DNA from: Pedobacter nototheniae | Lineage (GTDB): Bacteria > Bacteroidota > Bacteroidia > Sphingobacteriales > Sphingobacteriaceae | Assembly: GCF_004335085.1 (NCBI RefSeq) | Contig: NZ_RQRS01000006.1 | Span: 1-64,000, forward strand | Reading direction: 5' to 3' | Length of the DNA stretch: 64,000 nt | Shown here: piece after piece, positions 9,601-16,142 of the stretch | Layout of the letters: every line of letters starts with the position of its first letter | Position numbering within the stretch: position 1 is the stretch's first letter | The notes under the pieces: generated by a model | Databases searched by the model: none | What the model saw: only the letters and a program-made list of their open reading frames with translations | What the model was told of the DNA's origin: nothing | Position numbers and translations under genes: made by a program

Positions 9601-10651
9601 GTTCTGCATTGGTATAAGTTATGGATGAAGCAAAACCTGTACCTGTTGTTTTTGATATTTTATAAGGACCAGATGCGGTTAAGGTAACGCTTGTTCCGTT
9701 AAGATTTGCAGAGTTAAGGGTATATGTTTTTTCTGCAGATGTTATATTGTTTAATTGAGAACCAAAATCTAAAGTTGATGGAGTAACACCAATAAAAGGT
9801 GATGGAACAGAAAGAATCTCAATAGGAGAGGCAGAGTTTTGTGGTTCTGGTGCTCTGGTTACAAAATCTGCTGAATTATTATCACTATCGTAGCCGTTAC
9901 CTGCAGATACCTCAGCACCGCCAGCGCTTAAGCTTACAGTTGTTGATCCTGCTGTAGCTTTACGCTCAATAGATAAAGTTACACTTGGTGCAGGTGTTGG
10001 TCCTGTACCCTCAAAAAAGTTAGCTGTTGTACCAAAGCCAACAAAATCAACAATTTGTGCTCCTGCAGGTGATGTTCCTGTTTGCACTGTGGTAACATTT
10101 GCCAATAAAACCTTACCCGCTGTGCTCGATAAATTTAGCGTTCCAATTTGATCTGGAGTAGGTAAGTTCGTTCCAACAGTACCACCAGAAACTCCCTGTA
10201 TCAAATAAAAACCTCCCGGCTGAATAGTTCCTGATAAAGCAGTAGATTGCCACGTTGCTCCTGTGGAACTTGCGTATTGCACACTCCAGCCTGTTATACT
10301 AATGGGTAATGCCGTTGGATTGTATAATTCAATAAAGTCATTCTTATATACCGAACCAGCATTTCCACCAGCGCCATAAATTTCGGAAATTACAACATGT
10401 GTAGCCGATGCAAATGATTTTTTTCTTAAAGCGGTTCGATGAGAAGTACCATTTTTAATCGGATTTAAGAAATGGGAAGAATTTGGAACAGCTAAATTAG
10501 CCGAGCCCTTCTTTACAGAAAAACCAGTAGGTAATTCTGAATTTATTCCATTTAAATTTTCAACATTGGGCGAAATTAAAAAGGTTGCCCGTGCCTGAGA
10601 AAATTTGGTAATGAAAAAAAGGGAAAGAATTAATAGTAAAGTTTTTTTCAT
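3617..10651 (-). CDS. Giant secreted protein: lamin-tail domains, endo/exonuclease domain, SprB-like repeats, gliding-type C-terminal domain
   Basis: A 2344-residue surface or secreted protein. Order read from the translation: signal peptide (~1-20); lamin-tail domain (~85-275, HVVISEIYGAGG..DFIELYNPT); two choice-of-anchor/ASH-like beta domains (~285-500); second and third lamin-tail domains (~507-690, ~703-895); another beta domain (~910-1005); a MAM/choice-of-anchor-J-like domain (~1011-1185); a further beta domain (~1190-1295); an endonuclease/exonuclease/phosphatase domain (~1304-1610) with WNIEWFG, HAKANTG, GDFND and DHYPI retained; a cadherin-like segment (~1612-1710); five ~91-residue PYTFTYNINGG repeats (~1717-2177); an Ig/PKD-like domain; and a type-B gliding C-terminal domain (~2262-2344, LTPNGDGYNDKF..). 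The nuclease core looks active. Lamin-tail plus this nuclease fold recalls extracellular ExeM/NucH-type nucleases. Probably exported by type IX secretion with the adjacent PorP/SprF; a role in DNA scavenging or biofilm is inference. Confidence 0.9.
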   Translation of the reverse strand: MKKTLLLILSLFFITKFSQARATFLISPNVENLNGINSELPTGFSVKKGSANLAVPNSSHFLNPIKNGTSHRTALRKKSFASATHVVISEIYGAGGNAGSVYKNDFIELYNPTALPISITGWSVQYASSTGATWQSTALSGTIQPGGFYLIQGVSGGTVGTNLPTPDQIGTLNLSSTAGKVLLANVTTVQTGTSPAGAQIVDFVGFGTTANFFEGTGPTPAPSVTLSIERKATAGSTTVSLSAGGAEVSAGNGYDSDNNSADFVTRAPEPQNSASPIEILSVPSPFIGVTPSTLDFGSQLNNITSAEKTYTLNSANLNGTSVTLTASGPYKISKTTGTGFASSITYTNAELTGSKTVYVNFTPTNSGTANGTVTTVGGGVSNPPSVSLTGVGQAAVLSADQSSLDFGSLVIGSTSTKSYTLSGSGITNDVTVSTNAPFLVSKDNNTFVASITYTAAELATAKTVNVRFSPTAAIVSTDNVVHVSTGATTLNIGLTGTGTTPPAPQAHVVISEVYGGGGNSGSTYKNDFIELYNPTNAAIDLTGWSVQYSGATNTTWQSTPLTGTIPAKSFYLIQEAAGTGGTTDLPTPDQIGTLALSSSSGKVLLANVLTLQTGAKPTGTQIVDLVGFGTANGFEGTAAAPITTNSTSIERKASATSTTATLAVGGIEEFEGNGYDTDNNNTDFVTQAPNPQNSTVIEPVGANHVVISEVYGGGGNSGAIYKNDFIELYNPTNTAVDLTGWSVQYASATGTGNWSATVLSGTIPAKGFYLVQEAAGAAGTLDLPTPDKIGTLNLSGTAGKVLLSNTSTIQTGIKPTGANIIDLVGFGTANGFEGIAPAVATTNTTSIERKASPNSTAATLAIGGTEEFAGNGYDSDDNATDFILRSPEPQNSSFTEPASTTGPYLKVTPTTLAFGSQAVNSTSASKTYILSGGNLTNPVSVTATGPFTISKDGTTFLTSLNYATTDLVSNQTIYVRFKPTAIGNATGTISHVSTGAKTISLGLTGPGTDPNQTTFNFENCTTVGSSALSDGFYQYSVTGAQTWGCTTTFGHDASDPAGKASTGNALQINGYAGGNILNEDWLISPALNLSTFNYAILSFWTRSAFAGDKLQLKISTNYRGSGDPALATWTTIDGKFPETGTDVWTKSDNIDLTSYKATPVYVAIIYNSTTSSASRWTVDDFQVLNSSTPPAVDITTSPSSLSFGFQASGTSSPEKTFGFSAGNLTDDVTLTAPANFTIAKTSGGTFGNTLSYAKADINNTSQTVYAKFSPSTANTNYNGNVSIASNGAVNKFVSLTGNTFDITNSLQVVNWNIEWFGSPAQDPKDDNLQAANVKTIVNSINADIYGFAEVVDTTLFRNTVLPAGYNVIFSKFGSYANDENDERTVNGTSYSYKSTQKLAFMYRTDKVKPLNVFGVLRDTYYPSNLTNSADGSPYKNWSSGRFPFLMQAQVKINNKLDTVYFIEIHAKANTGTTAAQIDSYNRRKDGNVQLKAWIDANLKDKKVIILGDFNDVLDADKTIAPMPAGTGTSYSDFTKDVANYFPLTLPLSLAGKQSTAGFPTVIDNVIVSKSLNTNYISASAEVLDNVKSLVTNYSTTTTDHYPIKTRYLFGNGAPTLDVVADQKTCYNTTNLTIPLTGISAGPETAQTTSLSVTSDNANLFDVLTVAANGTDKGLITYHLKNNVNGVANITVTVMDNGGTDFGGVDKITKTFKLTTTAAATATVTGTTTVCLNATAPIVTFTGANGTAPYTFTYNINGGTNQTITTTAASNVATITVPANATGTFAYNLVKVNDANCGSDQTGTATITVAPLATASISGTTAIIINATAPNITFTGANGTAPYTFTYNINGGTTQTVTSVGNTATVAVPTNVAGTFNYNLVNVTDANCGQAQTASATVIIRPLPVATIAGTTATCITTGSTAITFTGSVGTGPYTFTYNINGGTNQTITTTGVNTTVTVNAPTNVAGTFNYNLVSVADAYANQNQTGTATVLVRALATASISGTTAVPQNATAPVITFTATNGTAPYTFTYNINGGTNRTVSSNTTTATVNAPTNAVGTFVYNLVNIADANCGQPQTGSATIIIRPLPVATIAGTTATCAGSNAPVVTFTGSVGTAPYTFTYNINGGSNRTITTNTTTATINAPTNTVGTFTYNLVSVSDAYANQLQTGNATVTINALPMVSITSNKGLTVSKGDALVLSATGGAQYSWTGAEIVSGQNTAAITIRPKQSGNYRVVVTNASGCTSDQTINIQIVEDYKLEAGTVLTPNGDGYNDKFIIKNIDYYPNNTLKIFDKAGRVLYTKQGYNNDWDGTLNGSPLSEGTYYYILDMGSGLGNFKGFINIIRD
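4130..5500 (-). repeat. Five tandem ~275-bp coding repeats
   Basis: Five consecutive copies of a ~91-residue unit inside the giant surface protein. Each contains (T/S)VGT or ANGT, then PYTFTYNINGG, and ends with NLV..DA.. before a linker. The units alternate: units 1, 2 and 4 carry DANCG near the end, while 3 and 5 carry DAYANQ and begin PVATIAGTTATC. Units 2-3 and 4-5 therefore look like a duplicated two-unit block. The repeat family resembles SprB-type adhesin repeats. Confidence 0.85.
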
Positions 10652-10671
10652 ATAACGTTGTTAGTTTTAAA

Positions 10672-10679
10672 CAAATGTA
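10672..10679 (-). promoter_or_regulatory. -7 element of the giant surface protein gene
   Basis: On the minus strand TACATTTG fits the Bacteroidota -7 consensus TAnnTTTG, 20 bp upstream of the ATG at 10651. An ATTG about 18 bp further upstream is a weak -33 candidate. Confidence 0.5.
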
Positions 10680-10802
10680 TATGCAAAAATCCTCTTTCAA
10701 TATTAAGTTGTTGTTAATTATTGTGAATGTGGAAAAATAAATTTAATATGGCGTAAGATTTTGACTTTTATATCGTTAGGGGGCTGCGTTTGAGGTTTAT
10801 TC

Positions 10803-11423
10803 TTATAAATATTCTTCAATATCTCCTTTTCCCTCGCGAATAATTTCAAAATCACCAGTTGTACAATCTACCACTGTTGAAGCCTCATTATCGCCATAAC
10901 CGCCATCAATTACTAAATCAACAAGGTTTTCGTATTTCTCATGGATCAATTCAGGGTCGGTAGAATATTCTACTAATTCATCATCATCTTTTATAGATGT
11001 AGAAAGAATGGGGTTGCCTAATTCCTTAACTATGCAACGGGCAATATTATTATCGGGTACACGGATACCCACAGTTTTTTTATTGGAGCTTAATAACTTC
11101 GGCACGTTATTATTAGCATTAAAAATAAAAGTAAAAGGGCCAGGCAATGCCTTTTTCAATACTCTGAAAGTAGTGTTATCAATAGGTTTAATATAATCAG
11201 CAATATGGCTTAAATCATGGCAGATAAAAGAGAAGTTAGCTTTTTCAGGTTTTATACCACGAATGCGACAAATTTTCTCAATTGCCTTAGGGTTGGTAAT
11301 GTCGCAACCCAAGCCATACACAGTATCAGTAGGATAGATAATAATACCGCCTTTTTTAAGCACTTCAACCACCTGTTCTATGGCTCTTTCGTTCGGGTTT
11401 TCGGGATAAATCTTAATAAGCAT
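10803..11423 (-). CDS. L-threonylcarbamoyladenylate synthase (TsaC/Sua5/YwlC family)
   Basis: Makes threonylcarbamoyl-AMP from threonine, bicarbonate and ATP, the first step of t6A formation at position 37 of ANN-decoding tRNAs. The YrdC fold is evident: KKGGIIIYPTDTVYGLGCD near residue 25, ICRIRGIKPEKANFSFIC, a central GPFTFIF strand, and VGIRVPDN..ILSTSI near the middle. The ending is STVVDCTTGDFEIIREGKG. The short form (206 residues) lacks the extra Sua5 domain. I start at the ATG at 11423 (MLIKIYPENP), because the five-codon extension to 11438 would begin at TTG. TAATTTTG on the minus strand at 11436-11443 is a fitting -7 element. Divergent from the FMN protein at 11507. Confidence 0.92.
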   Translation of the reverse strand: MLIKIYPENPNERAIEQVVEVLKKGGIIIYPTDTVYGLGCDITNPKAIEKICRIRGIKPEKANFSFICHDLSHIADYIKPIDNTTFRVLKKALPGPFTFIFNANNNVPKLLSSNKKTVGIRVPDNNIARCIVKELGNPILSTSIKDDDELVEYSTDPELIHEKYENLVDLVIDGGYGDNEASTVVDCTTGDFEIIREGKGDIEEYL

Positions 11424-11435
11424 ATGTAAAAATAA

Positions 11436-11443
11436 CAAAATTA
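11436..11443 (-). promoter_or_regulatory. -7 element of the threonylcarbamoyl-AMP synthase gene
   Basis: TAATTTTG on the minus strand matches TAnnTTTG and would place the transcript start only a few bases before the ATG at 11423. No clear -33 element was seen. Confidence 0.45.
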
Positions 11444-11506
11444 TGATGTCAGTTGTTTAATAATCCTAATCTTTGTACCACAAAACATATTCGCTAATCT
11501 AATTTT

Positions 11507-13168
11507 ATGAGAAAAGCATTCATCGCCATTGCCGCATTTTTAGTAACCATTACGGTTATGCTAGGTTTAACCTACCCACCACTTTGGTGGATTTCAATTT
11601 TTACAGGTCCAATTGTTGTATTAGGTATCTACGATTTAATTCAACCTAAACACAGTATCGTTCGAAACTATCCGGTTGTTGGTCGTTTACGTTATTTCAT
11701 GGAAGATTTACGTCCAAAAGTATATCAATATTTTGTAGAGAGCGATACCAATGGAACACCTTATAGTAGATTAAACCGTTCCCTAATTTATCAAAGAGCT
11801 AAAAAAGATAACGATACCATTCCATTCGGTACACAATTAAATGTATATGATAACGGTTACGAGTGGTTAAGCCACAGTATTGCTGCAATTAGCCATCATG
11901 AGTTAAACCTTGATCCACGAGTTTTAGTTGGTGGCCCAGATTGTAAAAAGCCGTACTCAGCAAGTATTTACAATATTTCGGCAATGAGTTTTGGCTCTTT
12001 AAGTCAAAATGCAATTTTATCACTTAATGGTGGCGCCAAAATGGGCAACTTTGCACACAATACTGGCGAGGGTGGTATTAGTGATTATCATCGCCAGCCA
12101 GGGGGAGATTTAATTTGGCAAATAGGAACAGGGTATTTCGGTTGCCGTAATGCCGATGGTACTTTTAACTATGATGCATACGCTGAAAGAGCAAAAACCG
12201 ATCAAGTAAAAATGATCGAAATCAAGCTATCTCAAGGTGCAAAACCCGGTCATGGAGGAATGTTGCCAGCTAAAAAAGTTACACCAGAAGTAGCACGAAT
12301 TCGTTTGGTGCCCGAAGGTAAAGATGTTTTATCGCCACCAGCACACTCCGCATTTTCTACACCAATTGGTCTTTTAGAGTTTGTTAAAAAACTTAGAGAT
12401 CTCTCTGATGGAAAACCTGTTGGATTTAAATTGTGTATCGGTCGCCGTAGTGAGTTTTATGCAATTTGTAAAGCCATGATAGAAACCGGAATTTATCCTG
12501 ATTTTATTACCGTAGATGGGGGCGAAGGAGGTACTGGAGCTGCACCACAAGAGTTTTCTAACTCGGTAGGTATGCCATTACGCGAAGCGGTTGCCTTTGT
12601 TTACGATGTTTTAAATGGTTTTAATATTAAACAACACATTAAAATTATTGCTTCAGGTAAGGTTGCAACTGGTTTCGATTTGGTTAAAAATATTGCTTTA
12701 GGTGCCGATATGTGTAATGCTGCTCGCGGTATGATGTTTGCATTAGGATGTATCCAAGCTTTAGAATGTAACAGCAATACTTGCCCTACTGGTGTGGCTA
12801 CGCAAGATCAAAGCTTAATGAAGGGCCTGGTTGTGGAAGATAAAACAGTTAGGGTTAAAAATTTCCATAACTTAACGGTAGCCAGCGCAGTAGAGCTTTT
12901 AGGTGCTGCAGGTTTAAAAGAACCGCAACAATTAAGTCGTGCGTATATTAACAGACGGGTTAGCCCCAATGTAATGCAATCTTATTTGGAGAGTTATCCA
13001 TATATCCCAGCCGGAAGTTTATTGCAAACGCCTTATCCTTCACGTTTCGAATTAGGTATGGCCTTGAGCAGTTCTAAAACTTTTGCCCCAACAGATTATA
13101 AAGTATCAGCGGTAGATTATTCTCACGCAAATCCATATAACGATACAATGGCAGAGCCAGGAAATTAA
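11507..13168 (+). CDS. FMN-binding glutamate synthase family protein, membrane-anchored
   Basis: A 553-residue flavoprotein built on the FMN-binding domain of the glutamate synthase large subunit, without the N-terminal glutaminase domain or the C-terminal helix domain. Two hydrophobic N-terminal segments (residues ~5-22 and ~27-43) should anchor it in the inner membrane. Diagnostic stretches are YNISAMSFGSLSQNAI, GEGGISDYH, KLSQGAKPGHGGMLP, SPPAHSAFSTP, FITVDGGEGGTGAAP and CNSNTCPTGVATQD; the last matches the iron-sulfur cysteine region of glutamate synthase. The true substrate of these stand-alone proteins is not settled; amide nitrogen transfer without a glutaminase domain is doubtful. Start ATG at 11507; strong terminator follows at 13193. 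Confidence 0.88.
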   Translation: MRKAFIAIAAFLVTITVMLGLTYPPLWWISIFTGPIVVLGIYDLIQPKHSIVRNYPVVGRLRYFMEDLRPKVYQYFVESDTNGTPYSRLNRSLIYQRAKKDNDTIPFGTQLNVYDNGYEWLSHSIAAISHHELNLDPRVLVGGPDCKKPYSASIYNISAMSFGSLSQNAILSLNGGAKMGNFAHNTGEGGISDYHRQPGGDLIWQIGTGYFGCRNADGTFNYDAYAERAKTDQVKMIEIKLSQGAKPGHGGMLPAKKVTPEVARIRLVPEGKDVLSPPAHSAFSTPIGLLEFVKKLRDLSDGKPVGFKLCIGRRSEFYAICKAMIETGIYPDFITVDGGEGGTGAAPQEFSNSVGMPLREAVAFVYDVLNGFNIKQHIKIIASGKVATGFDLVKNIALGADMCNAARGMMFALGCIQALECNSNTCPTGVATQDQSLMKGLVVEDKTVRVKNFHNLTVASAVELLGAAGLKEPQQLSRAYINRRVSPNVMQSYLESYPYIPAGSLLQTPYPSRFELGMALSSSKTFAPTDYKVSAVDYSHANPYNDTMAEPGN

Positions 13169-13192
13169 TTTCTCTTTGCCTTTAAATTTATT

Positions 13193-13224
13193 AGGTCAGT
13201 CGCTTGTTTCGACTGACCTTTTTT
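13193..13224 (+). terminator. Terminator after the FMN glutamate-synthase-like gene
   Basis: AGGTCAGTCG and CGACTGACCT form a perfect 10-bp stem with a 7-base loop, followed by a run of T residues. Confidence 0.9.
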
Positions 13225-13296
13225 GTTTTAAATATTGTTGCTTTGTTAGTGTTTAGTTTCTAATAAAGAGTATAATAAGTAAGGAGCTTTAAGATA

Positions 13297-13533
13297 ATTT
13301 GGAAATCAATGGTTCTGCACTTTGTGGCAATTGTAGTCCCGCTTTGCACTTTACTTCGTTTCACTTCGTGTTCGTTGCAATCGGGTTTAGGTAGAATGAT
13401 TGCAGAAATGTGTGACTTCTTAATTATTGTTAAATAAACCTGACCGGAAGCGTTATCCCCGATTTTTTTCTATCGGGATTTAGCAAAGGGCAGGACTGCA
13501 TAAGCCAATAATTACTGCCTTACGTTTCCAAAT
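13297..13533. repeat. MITE-like element, copy 1 (237 bp)
   Basis: Bounded by ATTTGGAAATC on the left and CGTTTCCAAAT on the right, an 11-bp inverted repeat with two mismatches. Inside, CCCGCTTTGCA..TGCAATCGGG is an imperfect hairpin around an ACTTCGTTTCACTTCG stretch, and CCCGAT..ATCGGG forms a second hairpin. There is no credible reading frame. Nearly identical over its length to copy 2, with a few substitutions and single-base indels. Confidence 0.8.
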
Positions 13534-13566
13534 AATAATAATGATAATACGTTTTGCATGCTAATA

Positions 13567-13802
13567 ATTTGGAAACGAATGGTTCTGCACTTTGTGGCAA
13601 CTGTAGTCCCGCTTTGCACTTTACTTCGTTTCACTTCGTGTTCGTTGCAATCGGGTTTAGGTAAAATGGTTGCAGAAATGTGTGGCTTCTTAACTATTGT
13701 TAAATAAACCTGACCGGAAGCGTTATCCCCGATTTTTTCTATCGGGATTTAGCAAAGGGCAGGACTGTATAAGCCAATAATTACTGCCTTACGTTTCCAA
13801 AT
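13567..13802. repeat. MITE-like element, copy 2 (236 bp)
   Basis: Same unit as copy 1, in the same orientation, starting 270 bp after it. The terminal inverted repeat is perfect here: ATTTGGAAACG on the left and CGTTTCCAAAT on the right. Both internal hairpins are conserved, including CCCGAT at 13728-13733 pairing with ATCGGG at 13741-13746. The spacer to the neighbouring copies is an AATAATGATAAT-type run. Confidence 0.85.
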
Positions 13803-13831
13803 AATAATGATAATATGTGTTCTTGTTAATA

Positions 13832-13943
13832 ATTTGGAAATGAATGGTTCTGCGTTTTGTGGCAATTGTAGTCCCGCTTTGCACTTTACTTCGTTTCACT
13901 TCGTGTTCGTTGCAATCGGGTTTAGGTAGAATGATTGCAGAAA
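13832..13943. repeat. MITE-like element, copy 3, truncated (left half only)
   Basis: Begins with ATTTGGAAATG and follows the other copies through GGTTTAGGTAGAATGATTGCAG, then loses similarity at about 13943. It therefore lacks the second hairpin and the right terminal repeat. The break lies about 100 bp before the start of the gene at 14046, so the promoter region of that gene abuts or replaced the missing half. Confidence 0.75.
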
Positions 13944-14045
13944 CTATTATTTAATAAAAAAAAGAATTTTATTTTATAAACACTATACCCGCTTGATTGT
14001 TAATGTTATATCTTAAACTAACATAAATTAACGCTGATCTAAATT

Positions 14046-14534
14046 ATGCTATTATCACACACCGTTTACACCATTCTTATTTGGGTTTTCTTTTTTGCTA
14101 TCGCTGGCTATGGCTGGTACATCGAAAGAGTGAAAAAGAGTAAAAAGGGAATTATCTTTTTGCTTGCTGCCATTGTGCTTTCATTACTAATCAACTGGAC
14201 TTGCCCGTCGCTTTACATTGTTCAAGGCTGCGGTAAATATGAAGAAAAGGTAATGATTAAGCCGCTTGAAATTAATGGCGTAAAACTAACCTACTGGCAT
14301 AGCAAATGTTATGTAAATAATGTTGGCACTACTCCTGTATTCATTGAAACAATTGCTTATGGAAGTGTTACCGATGAAGAACTGGAAGCTAAGCGGGTAG
14401 ATAGAACGGTAATGCCTGGTAGGATTTCTATAGTGCCTGCTGTGAAAATTGATTACGTATTTGAAAACGTACCTAAAAGTGTATCTACAAAAGCCAGTAG
14501 CGAAATTAAATACCACTTGGAATGCGAAAAGTAG
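14046..14534 (+). CDS. Hypothetical inner-membrane protein with periplasmic domain, 162 aa
   Basis: I do not recognise a named family. Two hydrophobic segments (residues ~6-24 and ~35-52) are separated by a basic loop (RVKKSKKG), which predicts a cytoplasmic loop. The following ~105-residue beta-rich domain would be outside the cytoplasm. That domain has four Cys (CPSLY, GCGKY, SKCYV, LECEK), two of which could form a disulfide. The gene stands alone between the repeat array and the bidirectional terminator before asnS. The ATG at 14046 follows a purine-poor leader, so the ribosome site is weak, as is common in this phylum. Confidence 0.65.
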   Translation: MLLSHTVYTILIWVFFFAIAGYGWYIERVKKSKKGIIFLLAAIVLSLLINWTCPSLYIVQGCGKYEEKVMIKPLEINGVKLTYWHSKCYVNNVGTTPVFIETIAYGSVTDEELEAKRVDRTVMPGRISIVPAVKIDYVFENVPKSVSTKASSEIKYHLECEK

Positions 14535-14554
14535 AATCAGAACTTTTATAAAAG

Positions 14555-14590
14555 AAAAAGGTCGATTGGGAATGCCAACCGACCTTTTTT
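14555..14590. terminator. Bidirectional terminator between the membrane protein gene and asnS
   Basis: AAAAAGGTCG at 14555-14564 pairs with CGACCTTTTT at 14580-14589, with TTGG/CCAA inside the loop. A- and T-runs on the two sides let it serve both converging genes. Confidence 0.85.
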
Positions 14591-14605
14591 ATCTGCTTAA
14601 TGTTT

Positions 14606-16054
14606 TTAAAACTCAGCGTTTTTAGGGAAACGTGGAAATGCAATTACATCGCGGATGTTAGTCATACCAGTAACGAACAATACTAAACGCTCGAAACCTA
14701 AGCCAAAACCTGCGTGTGGAGCAGAACCAAAACGGCGGGTATCTAAATACCACCATAATTCTTCCTGAGGAATGTTCATATCTTCCATTCTCTTTGTTAA
14801 ACGATCTAAACGTTCTTCACGAGCCGAACCACCAATCATTTCGCCAATGCCAGGGAATAAAATATCCATAGCGGCTACGGTTTGTCTTCCTTCAGCATCT
14901 GGTTCGTTTTGGCGCATATAGAAAGATTTAATATCAGCGGGGTAATCCGTTAGGATTACTGGTTTTTTAAAGTGCTTTTCAACTAAGAAACGCTCGTGCT
15001 CACTTTGTAAATCAGCACCCCATTCATCAATTAAATATTTAAACTGTTTCTTTTGGTTTGGTTTAGAAGATTTTAAAATTCTAATCGCCTCAGTATATGT
15101 TAAGCGCTCGAAATCATTAGCCAAACAGAAATCTAATTTCTCTAATAAAGTAAACTCACTACGCTCATTTTGAGGTTTTTGTTTATCTTCTTCAGCCAAA
15201 CGGGTATTTAAAAATTCTAATTCATCTTTGCAGTTATCCAAAGCATATTTAATTACATACTTCATCATGTCTTCTGCAAGTTGCATGTTATCTTCTAAAT
15301 CGGCGAAAGCAACCTCAGGCTCAATCATCCAAAACTCAGCCAGGTGACGTGTAGTATTTGAATTTTCAGCTCTAAAAGTAGGTCCAAATGTATAAATCTG
15401 TCCGAAAGCCATTGCTGCTAATTCACCTTCTAATTGACCAGAAACGGTTAAGTTAGTAGCACGGGCGAAGAAATCTTCAGAGAAATCTACTTTTCCATCT
15501 TCAGTACGTGGCGTGTTGTCGAAATCTAAAGTAGTTACTTTAAACATTTCTCCAGCACCTTCGGCATCACTTGCTGTAATTACAGGTGTGTGCATATAAA
15601 CAAAACCACGATCGTTATAAAACTGATGAATGGCAAAAGCTAATGCATGGCGTACTTTAAAAACGGCATTAAAGGTATTGGTACGGAAACGTAAGTGTGC
15701 AATTTCACGTAAAAACTCTAAGCTGTGCTTTTTAGGCTGTAATGGGAATTTCTCCGGATCACTATCCCCTAAAATCTCAATGCTTGTAGCTTTAACTTCT
15801 ACAGTTTGACCTTTTCCTAAAGATTCAATCAATTTTCCTGTAGCAGAAATTGCTGCACCAGTTGTAATTCTTTTTAACAGCTCCTCAGGCAAATTATTAA
15901 AATCAACCACAACCTGGATATTGCTCATGCAAGACCCATCATTTAAAGCTATAAACTGATTATTACGGAAGGTTCTAACCCATCCCATAACCGTTACTTC
16001 TGTGTTGAATGCTGTCGATTTTAATAAATCTTTAATTTGCTGTCTCTTAATCAT
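14606..16054 (-). CDS. asnS: Asparaginyl-tRNA synthetase
   Basis: Class IIb synthetase that charges tRNA-Asn. An N-terminal OB-fold anticodon-binding domain (~residues 12-100, [22 protein letters not shown]) is followed by the catalytic domain. Motif 2 is seen as [21 protein letters not shown] and motif 3 as [15 protein letters not shown] near the C-terminus. Asn rather than Asp specificity follows from overall similarity to AsnRS ([32 protein letters not shown]). The long frame starts at a TTG at 16120. I choose the ATG at 16054 ([12 protein letters not shown]), giving 482 residues, the normal length, with a TAAATTTG -7 element just upstream. Confidence 0.96.
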   Translation of the reverse strand: MIKRQQIKDLLKSTAFNTEVTVMGWVRTFRNNQFIALNDGSCMSNIQVVVDFNNLPEELLKRITTGAAISATGKLIESLGKGQTVEVKATSIEILGDSDPEKFPLQPKKHSLEFLREIAHLRFRTNTFNAVFKVRHALAFAIHQFYNDRGFVYMHTPVITASDAEGAGEMFKVTTLDFDNTPRTEDGKVDFSEDFFARATNLTVSGQLEGELAAMAFGQIYTFGPTFRAENSNTTRHLAEFWMIEPEVAFADLEDNMQLAEDMMKYVIKYALDNCKDELEFLNTRLAEEDKQKPQNERSEFTLLEKLDFCLANDFERLTYTEAIRILKSSKPNQKKQFKYLIDEWGADLQSEHERFLVEKHFKKPVILTDYPADIKSFYMRQNEPDAEGRQTVAAMDILFPGIGEMIGGSAREERLDRLTKRMEDMNIPQEELWWYLDTRRFGSAPHAGFGLGFERLVLFVTGMTNIRDVIAFPRFPKNAEF

Positions 16055-16074
16055 AATTTTAATTGTAAAAGGCC

Positions 16075-16082
16075 CAAATTTA
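16075..16082 (-). promoter_or_regulatory. -7 element of asnS
   Basis: TAAATTTG on the minus strand, 21 bp before the chosen asnS ATG. It lies inside the TTG-extended frame, which also argues against the longer start. Confidence 0.55.
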
Positions 16083-16142
16083 GAAAAAATAAATAGTTTT
16101 CGGTTGCCAATTTTTATCAAACTTTCAACTGCCGATTGAAAT

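Noticed and set aside
13297..13943. CRISPR array
   Set aside because: The repeated units are ~236 bp with terminal inverted repeats and only short A/T spacers, with no cas genes. No CRISPR-like array was seen elsewhere in the window.
16055..16120. N-terminal extension of asnS to a TTG
   Set aside because: It would contain the -7 promoter element and does not match AsnRS; the ATG at 16054 gives the usual length.
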